Origin: Palaemon carinicauda
Lineage: Eukaryota > Arthropoda > Malacostraca > Decapoda > Palaemonidae
DNA: 64,000 nucleotides
Reading direction: 5' to 3'
Assembly: GCF_036898095.1 (NCBI RefSeq)
Contig: NC_090767.1
Span: 25,008,570 to 25,072,569 of the forward strand
Below are positions 55,936 to 64,000 of this stretch, one piece after another. Each line of letters opens with the position of its first letter. The first letter of the stretch is position 1. The translations under genes were made by a program, and so were the position numbers. Below the pieces are notes generated by a model. The model did no database searches and had not been told where the DNA came from. It saw only the letters and a list, made by a program, of their open reading frames with translations.

Positions 55936-57737
55936 CAGTCCAGTGACATGGCGTCCACCGCTTCTGCTTTGGGGTCCTCGTACGGGGCTACGTACAGAGG
56001 AAGTTGATTGTTGTCGCTCGTTGCAAAGAGATCTATCTGAAGTTCTGGGACTTGGTGAGAGATGAAGGAGAACGATCTTGCGTCTAGAGACCATTCCGAC
56101 TCTATCGGGTTTGTCCGAGATAGAGCATCCGCTGTCACATTGCGGAATCCTTGTAGGTGAACTGCAGACAGGTGCCACTTCTTCTTCTCCGCCAGACGGA
56201 AGATTGGGAGAAGCACCTGATTTATCTGGGGCGATCTTGAGCCTTGGCGATTGAGACAACGAACTACCACCGAGTTGTCTAGGGTTAGACGGATGTGGAT
56301 CGAGGGCGGCGGGGATAACTTCTTCAGAGTTAGAAGGACCGCCATGGCCTCCAAGATGTTTATGTGGAACGTCTTGAATAGTGGAGACCAGGTACCTTGA
56401 ACCTGTTTCTGGTGGGAGTGACCTCCCCAACCTTCCAGTGAGGCATCCGTGTGGATGTTGAGTGATGGAGGAGGGTGTTGGAGAGGAATGGACCTTTTCA
56501 GGGCCTTTTCTTCCGACCACGGCTTTAGGAGGCGTCGTAGTCTGTTTGGAAGCCGTCTCTTGAGGTCTCTTCGAGCGATGGATGCCGAGCGTCTCCAGAC
56601 TCCCGCGGCATCCTTTAGCTGTGCACGAAGCACCGGGTTTGTCACTGAGGCGAATTGTAGAGAGCCTAGAACTCGTTCCTGCTGTCGTCTTGAAATGCGT
56701 TTGGATTTCAGTAGTCGCTTGACAGACCCTGCTATTTCCTTCCTTTTCTTCTGGGGGATGGAAAGGCGGTGTGACTGAAGATTCCAGTGGATTCCCAACC
56801 ACTGAAACTTCTGAGCTGGAGAGAGGCGAGATTTTTTCTCGTTGATCTTGAATCCCAGGTGTTCTAGGTACTGGGTAACTTCGTTGCAAGATTTTGCACA
56901 CTCTTCGGGCGATGGAGCCCAGACTAGCCAGTCGTCGAGGTAGGCCATCACCTGGACGTTTCTTAGGCGGAGCTGTTGTACTATGGCATCCGCCAGTTTT
57001 GTGAAGATCCGAGGGGCCACATTGAGGCCGAAGGGCATGGCCCGGAAGGCGTAGCTTTTCCTTTGGAGTCGAAATCCTAGGTAGGAGGAAGCGTGATGGT
57101 TCATTGGAATGTGCCAGTAGGCATCCGCCAGGTCTATAGAGACCGTGTAGGAACCTTGAGGCAGAAGGGTCCTTATTTGTTGAAGCGTCAGCATCTTGAA
57201 TTTGTTGTTCTCTATGAACTTGTTGAGGGGGGATAAGTCCAGAATGACTCTGAGTTTGTCTGAGTCCTTCTTGGGAACACAAAACAGTCTCCCTTGGAAC
57301 CTGGTGGACTTTACCTTCCTTATCACCTTCTTGTTCAAGAGGTCTAGAACATATTCTTCCAGAAGGGGGGTTGATTGCTGGAAGAACTGCTGGAAGATTG
57401 GGGGTGGTTGCGTCCAACTCCAGCCTAGACCGTTCTTGATGATGCTGTGTGCCCAGGGATCGAAGGTCCAACGATCCTGGAATTGGCGGAGTCTTCCTCC
57501 CACCGGAAGCACTTCATTGCTTCTGGTGTCCCGAGGACTTGTTGCCTCGGCCGCTAGCTCCCTTTCCTCCTCTACCTCTGGAGGGACGGCGAGATGCGTC
57601 TCTGCTTGCACCCCTGAATGAGCCTCTACCTTTGGCATGAAAGGTAGTTGATGGTTGCTCAAAGGCAGGGGTGAAGACCGGTGACTGTGACAACACCGGT
57701 TGGGGGACCAATTGAAAGGTCTGTTGTGGTTGGGCAA
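55635..57737 (-). CDS. A3 RT-RNase H-methyltransferase-like polyprotein, intact
   Basis: A 700-codon uninterrupted frame without an ATG at its head, overlapping gag by over 200 nt, so frameshifting or re-initiation is likely. In the open frame RT spans roughly residues 140-320 with FRAMPFG and YLDD at 266-269. RNase H spans ~425-545 with D431, E463, D487 and D537. The methyltransferase-like part (IDLFATSDN, YLFPPTN) spans ~555-660. DIRS RT copies RNA into circular DNA for YR-mediated integration. No integrase or protease is present. Confidence 0.9.
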   Translation of the reverse strand: MPNHNRPFNWSPNRCCHSHRSSPLPLSNHQLPFMPKVEAHSGVQAETHLAVPPEVEEERELAAEATSPRDTRSNEVLPVGGRLRQFQDRWTFDPWAHSIIKNGLGWSWTQPPPIFQQFFQQSTPLLEEYVLDLLNKKVIRKVKSTRFQGRLFCVPKKDSDKLRVILDLSPLNKFIENNKFKMLTLQQIRTLLPQGSYTVSIDLADAYWHIPMNHHASSYLGFRLQRKSYAFRAMPFGLNVAPRIFTKLADAIVQQLRLRNVQVMAYLDDWLVWAPSPEECAKSCNEVTQYLEHLGFKINEKKSRLSPAQKFQWLGIHWNLQSHRLSIPQKKRKEIAGSVKRLLKSKRISRRQQERVLGSLQFASVTNPVLRAQLKDAAGVWRRSASIARRDLKRRLPNRLRRLLKPWSEEKALKRSIPLQHPPPSLNIHTDASLEGWGGHSHQKQVQGTWSPLFKTFHINILEAMAVLLTLKKLSPPPSIHIRLTLDNSVVVRCLNRQGSRSPQINQVLLPIFRLAEKKKWHLSAVHLQGFRNVTADALSRTNPIESEWSLDARSFSFISHQVPELQIDLFATSDNNQLPLYVAPYEDPKAEAVDAMSLDWNRWSKIYLFPPTNLLLKVLSKLRTFKGTAALVAPKWPRSNWYPLVLELQPKLIPLPGPVLSQQVQKSTVFASSSKIKDLHLMIFSPLPQRRGLGSRRKV

Positions 57738-59463
57738 CCACTTGGGAGGTAGCGGGTCCCGGAAACTGACGTCTTTGCTGACGTTGCTGGGGTTTTGACT
57801 TTTGAGGTTTCCTCTTAGGCTGAGGTCCGTCGTCCTGAGAGGGTTTCCTTTTCCTGGACATGCCCCACTTGTGGAGAAGGTTCCTATTCTCTGTGGCGGC
57901 TCTGTCAGTTATTTCCTTCACAAGGTCAGAAGGAAACAGGTGCTTTCCCCAGATGTTGGAGGAAATCAGCCTCCGGGGTTCGTGTTTCACGGTGGCACCG
58001 GCAAACACGAATTCACGACAGGCTCTTCGAGCCTTTATGAAGTGGTACAAGTCCTTCATTACCGTCAGTAAGTGGGATTTGGAGAGTACCATGTAGTGAT
58101 CTGGTACTCTAGTGTCACAGGCCATAACTTCCAGTTGGACTTGATGAGAAAGAGATGCCGCAAGCCTCTCCTTCGTGTCTTGTTCCCGGCGAAGGAGGTG
58201 ATCGTTGAGCTTAGGGAGGTCTTCATTAAACTGACGTCCGGCGACGTCAGGATCGAGCCTTCCCACGACGAAAGTATGCTGAACATCTTTCCAGTGTCGA
58301 GCGTCAGGGGGGGTCACGATGGAGAAGGGTCTGCACTCCTCCAGTGCAGGGCAGGGTTTCCCTTCTTCCGCCGCTTTAAGGCATGCAGCTAAGGCCTTTT
58401 CCAAGAATGGAAGAACCGCAGTGTCAGGTGCAACATACGTAGGGTGCTTCTTGCTCAAAGCCGGAAGCTTAGAGCAGGTAAAGCCTCTACTCTTAAATGC
58501 GGAGGCTAGCATAGCCTGGGCCTTTGTGAGATCGAACACTATCTCTTCTTTAGGTTCGGTCTCTTCCTTTGAGGCAGGTTCGGAACGAAGCCGGACGTAA
58601 CAGTCCGGGTAGGCCTCAAAGCTTGGGAAGAACTCCACATCTTCCAAAGGGACCGTGCCGATCTTATCACTGACAAAGATCCTGACGGTCGCAATAACCA
58701 TATGCTCTGCATACCTCCACGGGTTGGCATGAGAGCAAGCGGGGAGATCCTTGACCGAAATCTTCTTCGGCTCTCTGGATCCTATCATCGACCTGATGGA
58801 CTCCTGGTTCTCCTTCAGCCTGTCGTCCATGACGGCTCTAATCAGCCGGATCAGTTCTTGAGTAGAAGAAGAAGGATCCGGAGTCGAGGAGGTAGACGGA
58901 ATAGACATTTCCGTCGGTGTAGGAGTAGGAGGGGGGATGGACGAGGGAGCAGCTTCTAGCTCCGACTCGGTATACTCCACCTTGTCTTCGTCCTCTTCGG
59001 CTCCTTGAGCCATGAGCGTCTTCTCCGTGTCTTCCGAGACGTCTGAAATCTGTTCATCATCCTCGGAATCTAAACGGCACTCGTGCATGGACTGAGCCAT
59101 GACCACATCAGGTTCCACCGTAATTTGGACAGTGGGGATCACATCTTTGGGTACCACTGAGTCAGGGGAGGCCTTAGGGAACAATAGTGACCTCAGTTCT
59201 TCGGTGGCCAGGTACGGTCCGGTAGCATTTTTCTGGAAGCCACGCACCCACTTGCGCAGCTTTTCACGAGAAATGTCTCTAACCTCCGCTGAAGGAGGGT
59301 TATGGAAGGCCTCAACTAGGTGGGCCTGGCAGACCGTACAATCCAGTGGATTCCAAAACTTCAAATCCCCTTTCTTGTCTGCACCAGGGGCGTGAGTCCT
59401 GCAAGCCGTATGCCCGTAAAACTGCGGGCGTTTCACAGCGCAGAAGGCGAAATCACACTTCAT
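57514..59463 (-). CDS. A3 gag-like ORF1, intact
   Basis: 649 residues from ATG 59463, with the same plan as A2: Cys/His cluster (CDFAFC, GHTACRTHAPG, CTVC; one cluster Cys of A2 reads Gly here), acidic linker, capsid-like region with GKHLFPSDLVKEI, and a Gln/Arg/Gly-rich basic tail. The candidate splice acceptor directly precedes the start. If the cluster binds zinc, the Cys-to-Gly change may matter. Confidence 0.85.
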   Translation of the reverse strand: MKCDFAFCAVKRPQFYGHTACRTHAPGADKKGDLKFWNPLDCTVCQAHLVEAFHNPPSAEVRDISREKLRKWVRGFQKNATGPYLATEELRSLLFPKASPDSVVPKDVIPTVQITVEPDVVMAQSMHECRLDSEDDEQISDVSEDTEKTLMAQGAEEDEDKVEYTESELEAAPSSIPPPTPTPTEMSIPSTSSTPDPSSSTQELIRLIRAVMDDRLKENQESIRSMIGSREPKKISVKDLPACSHANPWRYAEHMVIATVRIFVSDKIGTVPLEDVEFFPSFEAYPDCYVRLRSEPASKEETEPKEEIVFDLTKAQAMLASAFKSRGFTCSKLPALSKKHPTYVAPDTAVLPFLEKALAACLKAAEEGKPCPALEECRPFSIVTPPDARHWKDVQHTFVVGRLDPDVAGRQFNEDLPKLNDHLLRREQDTKERLAASLSHQVQLEVMACDTRVPDHYMVLSKSHLLTVMKDLYHFIKARRACREFVFAGATVKHEPRRLISSNIWGKHLFPSDLVKEITDRAATENRNLLHKWGMSRKRKPSQDDGPQPKRKPQKSKPQQRQQRRQFPGPATSQVVAQPQQTFQLVPQPVLSQSPVFTPAFEQPSTTFHAKGRGSFRGASRDASRRPSRGRGGKGASGRGNKSSGHQKQ

Positions 59464-61757
59464 CTGCTCCTCCTGTGGAAGAAAGAGAAAATGAGTATGG
59501 GGGAGTCATAAGAATGGCTCTTAAACTAAGTTAATATTAATCATTAATTTTAACTTAAAGAAGGTGTGATGCATAGAGAATGAAAATAGTAAAGGAGAAC
59601 ATGCTCCATGCATCTCGCCCGGCTGGTTACCATAAGCTTGGTCCCTGGATAATCCAAATGACCGAGGGCACTGGATATAGTTTCCTAGAATTCCAAGTAT
59701 TTTGGAATTCCATGGAAAAAACCAAGGACAAGATTGGGATCAAATTCATTCGGTTCCCAGTTAAGGGCCAGAAGGCCTCATTTAAAAGGTAACTGCTTCT
59801 GGCAACCAGCCGCGCTAAGATGCACATAGCATGCTGGAATTAGAAGAATGCAAAGACAGCATGATCACTAATAGAGCAGTACTAGGTACTGATCTTAATA
59901 GCAGAAGCAGCTTATCTGTTTGCGATATAGGGCTATCATAGTCTTATGATAGCTACAGTAAGGGGGTGCAAGTATTCTTGACGCCTCCGGGGCATCCGGC
60001 AAGCCGCCGGCATGCCGGAGCTCGCTCCAGCATAGATTCTGGCATTAGGACAGACAATTTTCAAAGTCAGTTAAAAACCAGGATGGCGGCCGCCGGCACA
60101 ACGGCGGCACGCCGGCAGGGAGCGGCGGCTCCGGCAGTCGGAGGATGCCAGGTTGGTGACTGGGATAAGGATGGTAAAGGCTGTATCGGGTTCCCGGCAG
60201 TATATGCCGGCACTCCGGCGGTCGATCGGCAAGCGGACGACTAGATAGGAGTAGGAGAGCCGCCGGTAGTAGCCGGCAGTCCCTCGGTACACGGGGGGCT
60301 GGCGGCAAGGTTAGGGAGAGTCACCAAGTAGGAGGCAGGTATTGCCGACAGTAGAGGCGGCAAGAGACCGGCACCCGGATAGGGAGAGAGACAGGGGGGA
60401 GGGGGGAAGGGATGTAGGAAGTACCATCAGGATTCCAGACATCCCTCCCCCTCCCTGAGGGGGTGTACCCATGATAGAGGCAGGCTCTAACATCCATGAG
60501 CAGGGGTCACTAGGGACCGGGAGCAAGGTAGCCCAAGGGAGGGCTAGGGAACACCCAAGGGGGGGGGGGGAGACTCCCATATGCAGAACTATACTGGTAA
60601 CTAACCTTATAGGACACTATGAAGGTATATGTACCAGAGCGGACTGCACAAGGAAGCTCGGGTAGCCCTACTCTTCCACCCTAAGGAGGAGTTGTAGGAC
60701 AGGGGACAGATGAGTATAAACTAACCTAAGCATAGGCTAGGCTATACAAGAGATAGGTGGGGAGGGAGAAGAGAGAAGTCTTCCCAGGAAGGGTTTCTGT
60801 ACCAGAGCGGCCACTAAGGAAAGGGAGGACACTCCCTAACCTAAGATCAGGCAGATCAGCTAAAACGGTGCAAGAGTACAGTTTCAGCATGGAACAGAGA
60901 AACCTTCCTAACCTAACCTAGAACAGGGCTAAGAGTCATGAACTAGGAAAGGAAGAAGACATATCGCTATCGCAGGAAAGTCATAGACTATCCTAGCCAT
61001 AGAGGTAGGCTAGCCTAACCTCACTCTCGGACGCAGCCCTAAAGGGGGTTCATTCCTTTAGGGAGGACAGAGAGGCGATATATACTCTATTAGACAATTA
61101 ATCCCTTTACTCAGAAAAGGAATCAAGGCTAAATAGAGGGAATGCCAAGGCAGGGGATGAAGGAAGCATATAGGGGTCCTAACATTAGGTTAGGCTAGAA
61201 AGAGTCACTGACTAGCCTATCCCCTATATGGTCCCTGAAGGCGAAAACATTTGCATCACTGTCAAAAGTATTGTAAAATAATAATGCCGCTATCTTCATA
61301 ACTTAGTCTAGGATCACTAATAAATCATGCATGAACACTTGTATGTAGGCTCCTGGCCTGGGGGCTATAGTAGCCGACTGGTATGAGGTCAATCGATGAC
61401 CGATAAAAAGCGTCTAAACACGATATAAAAGTTCCTAGCTATGAAGACTAAATAAACTAATGTATTCGATTAGTATATAATGCCGGAAACGTTGTTGTGG
61501 CTAACTAAATAAGACATGCATAACAACAACGACGCCATAAAATGGCGGGTCCGGTAGAGGCACAGCTCTGCCACAAAACAGCAATTATCTCGAAAAGTAA
61601 TATTTACTTTACGGCCAGAGCTTAATTAAACAATACTGGAACCTTGTACTCAACTTTCCAGAAGAAGGCGAGGCTGAAGGTAACGACATAGCGAAGATGC
61701 AAAACGATAAAGTTAACACAGGGAAAATCCGTCTAAGTAGGGCAGCTACTAAACAAA
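59464..61757 (-). other. A3 5' leader
   Basis: Matches the leaders of A1 and A2 in reverse: acceptor near 59473-59491, CCGG-rich block 59970-60400, ttagg-type motifs 60710-61210, short conserved ATG frame near 61688. Confidence 0.6.
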
Positions 61758-62114
61758 GGATGGAGACGGGCGTGACGTCATTAGAGCAATGGCGTCCGTT
61801 TGTTTACGTCTCGAGTATCAGTAGTAGCCACGAGTGAGATTAGCTGTGGAACGGCTCCCAGCTATTCTCAGTCCTTACACACCGAAGCATTAACTCTGTT
61901 CGGGGTGAAGATAGCTATGTGGCGCGTTCAGACATGCGCGTCCCCTGTTGTATTACGATGTCTTAAAGGGAAACCTTTGAGATACTCGCTCCAGAAGTTA
62001 GAATTCTGTGATAACCTGTGGTTAAATTCTCTGGGAATATCTTAGTAGTCTTATACCCAAGGAAGCTACCAAAAAGGAACCTTCCATCAGGACGCCATGG
62101 CTTGAGCCCAAAAA
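61758..62114. repeat. A3 5' inverted terminal repeat
   Basis: Ends ccatggcttgagcccaaaaa and pairs with 53400-53740. Confidence 0.9.
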
Positions 62115-62204
62115 ACAATGTTAGCAAAAGAGTAAGGTTTCCCACAAGGCTTTGTATAAAGTGTTTCAACTCTTTGGGATTAACAAGTTTATAGAGAAAT
62201 CAAC

Positions 62205-62390
62205 ATCAACATCTCTTCCTACGCCCATTGACGCAAAGGGCCTCGGTTAGATTTCGCCAGTCGTCTCTATCTTGAGCTTTTAATTCCATACTTCTCCACT
62301 CATCATCTCCCACTTCACGCTTCATAGTCCTCAGCTATATAGGCCTGGGTCTTCCAACTCTTCTAGTGCCTTTTGGAGCCAAGTTAATAT
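62205..62390 (-). mobile_element. LINE-type 3' fragment, inverted relative to 4.2 kb
   Basis: ccagtcgtctctatcttgag, cttcatagtcctcagctat and gggtcttccaactcttctag match the reverse complement of 4290-4420. Truncated, with no long frame. Confidence 0.6.
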
Positions 62391-62859
62391 TTAGCCCAGT
62401 TAATTATTAAAATACAATTTATCAAAAAGGGCTCCTGTATTAATGAATTTTCTCTTACATTTTTATCCTGATACAGGTTTTAATTTTGAAATATATATTC
62501 TTTTTCTGAAGCTCTTGAATTGTCAAAAATTTCCATTCAAATGGAAAATGCAAATCGATATTCTTTTGTGAGTAAAATTCTCCAAAATAAGATATTCCAA
62601 TTGTTATTTTCATATCTGCATTGAGTAAAAATGGCTTTAAAACGTCACCATTTTTGGTCTTGGAAATATTCCGAGAAGCTTTTGTTGTTGCCTGCAAATT
62701 TGCACAAGAAGAAGAAGAAGAAGAAGAAGAAGAGAGAATCTCCAATGTTTACATCCGAGACAAAATGTGTCTAGATCCAGCACCGTTCTCCGAGAGGAAG
62801 AAAGAGAAAATGTGGAGACATCCTGAACAAAGGGATAGTTGAAGAGACTGGGTGGCAAC
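62391..62859. other. AT-rich DNA with (GAA)n
   Basis: Holds a GAA repeat at 62708-62738. No gene recognised. Confidence 0.5.
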
Positions 62860-62940
62860 GCCGTGTTAAAGAATTAGAGAGAATATGCCGTGTTAAAGAA
62901 TAAGAGAGAATATGCCGTGTTAAAGAATTAGAGAGAATAT
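62860..62940. repeat. 27-bp tandem repeat, three copies
   Basis: The unit starts gccgtgttaaagaat and ends agagagaatat. The second copy differs at one base. Confidence 0.95.
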
Positions 62941-62976
62941 GCAGACACACCCTTCGAGTCTCACAGGGGAAGGTGG

Positions 62977-63429
62977 CACAGTGTAAAATCCGGACGTCGG
63001 ATGCCGTCCGGGAGAATAGAAAATCGCTTGTATCACCGGGAAAGACTCGAAAATACACCTCTTTTTTGTGACTGGTAATGTTCACTGATACTTTCTGTTA
63101 TTTTCTGAATAAATGTTCGAAAAATATTGGTCTATTTTCATGTTATTGAGAATAATCTCAATCGGACGTCAACATTACACTAACTGGGTAAAATAGCGGG
63201 CAGTTAGATAGTGTAATGTTGACGTCCGATTGAGATTATTCTCAATAACATGAAAATAAACCAATATTTTTCGAACATTTATTCAGAAAATAACAGAAAG
63301 TATCAGTGAACATTACCAGTCACAAAAAAAGAGGTGTATTTTCGCGTCTTTCCCGGTGATACAAGCGATTTTCTATTCTCCTGGACGGCATCCGACGTCC
63401 GACGTCCGACGTCCGGGTTTTACACTGTG
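62977..63429. mobile_element. Snap-back element: near-perfect 453-bp hairpin
   Basis: Left arm 62977-63185 and right arm 63202-63429 are almost perfect reverse complements around a ~16-bp loop. Both outer ends read cacagtgtaaaa (inward). The right arm has extra cgacgtc units near 63400. This is the form of a fold-back MITE. No transposase frame and no clear target duplication seen. Confidence 0.85.
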
Positions 63430-64000
63430 CCGGGAAAGGTTGATGTATGAAACGGTTCCGGTAAACATTTTTTTTGACGCCAAAAGAAAAGATGATGAAT
63501 CGCTTACATAATAAATGCACCTGTCAAGGGGAGAGAGAGAGATATGAAAGTATTAGGAAACTAAATCATCCATTACATTAGCTACACATGGAACTAGCCA
63601 ACAGTTCCTCTCACCCAACTACTGATAATATAATTTTTGTTGATTCTTCGCAAAAAGGAAGAAAAAAAAACATGAAAAAATACTGTTCCTTTTGTTCTCC
63701 TTGATAATATCAGGCCAGAGACCAATTTAACTATCAAAACCTTGTTAAAATGATGCGAGACTTCGACTTTACGGAATAATTTATGCTGAATCTGATCCTG
63801 TTTTGCAATGTCCTTCAATGTTGCTTTATTTTACGCCTCTTCCATTGCAACACTTCCAACACAGAGAAACTGATCAGAGGAATGAGATCTTTACTTGTGG
63901 TGTCTCCAGTGAGAGTCACAATTGAACCTCAGGTGGGAAGTCTGTGTCTTAGGACAAACATTGATTGACAATATTATGAAATCATAACATAACATAAGAA
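63430..64000. other. Intergenic DNA, nothing recognised
   Basis: AT-rich sequence with a short GA run near 63530. No gene, RNA or repeat that I can support. Confidence 0.5.

Larger units (their letters stand above)
53352..62114 (-). mobile_element. Family A3: DIRS-type YR retrotransposon with intact gag and RT-RNase H
   Basis: An 8.76-kb copy in inverted orientation to A1 and A2, from 62114 (5') to 53352 (3'). Gag and the whole RT-RNase H-methyltransferase ORF are open. YR has two indels. The ICR is present and the ITRs appear identical to each other over the segments I compared. It is the best-preserved family A member in the window. Confidence 0.93.

Overview
This window is eukaryotic and mobile-element dominated. 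It most likely comes from a decapod crustacean. The evidence is AT-rich intergenic DNA with long (TA)n, (ATT)n and (GA)n tracts, split exons with GT..AG borders, dispersed repeats of a type I associate with shrimp-like genomes, and several DIRS-type tyrosine-recombinase (YR) retrotransposons, a group known to be common in decapods. I see no bacterial operons, rRNA, tRNA or CRISPR.

Host gene content is almost nil. On the minus strand, 1.63-4.01 kb holds three phase-compatible exons that together look like the WD40 region of Elongator subunit ELP2. They carry two in-frame stops and a frameshift, so this is probably a pseudogene or a damaged fragment.

About half of the window consists of DIRS-type elements of three families, here called A, B and C. 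Family A has three near-full-length copies: A1 at 15.44-24.22 kb (+), A2 at 42.19-50.85 kb (+) and A3 at 53.35-62.11 kb (-). Family B has one complete element (33.43-39.94 kb, -) and an end fragment at 1-301. Family C has one complete element (4.81-12.56 kb, -), a gag-only fold-back derivative (27.31-31.24 kb) and two solo termini (0.3-1.6 kb). Each full element has inverted terminal repeats, gag, RT (YLDD), RNase H, a methyltransferase-like segment and a YR in an overlapping frame. Next to the 3' ITR most also carry an internal complementary region (ICR) that copies the joined element ends, the hallmark of DIRS circular-intermediate replication. Every copy is damaged differently, so A3 (gag and RT-RH intact) and A1 (YR core intact) could in principle complement each other.

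The most unusual region is 24.43-41.16 kb. It is a nested palindrome. The outer arms share a terminal sequence, a trinucleotide microsatellite, a decapod-type dispersed repeat and a ~182-bp satellite array that runs in opposite directions on the two sides. The fold-back family C element sits exactly at the centre, and family B is inserted in the right satellite arm. A1 and A2 flank this structure, and A2 and A3 form a further tail-to-tail inverted pair.

The right end (62.1-64.0 kb) has a LINE 3' fragment, a 27-bp triplication and a near-perfect 453-bp hairpin element. Many inactivating indels lie in homopolymers, so residual assembly error cannot be excluded from sequence alone.
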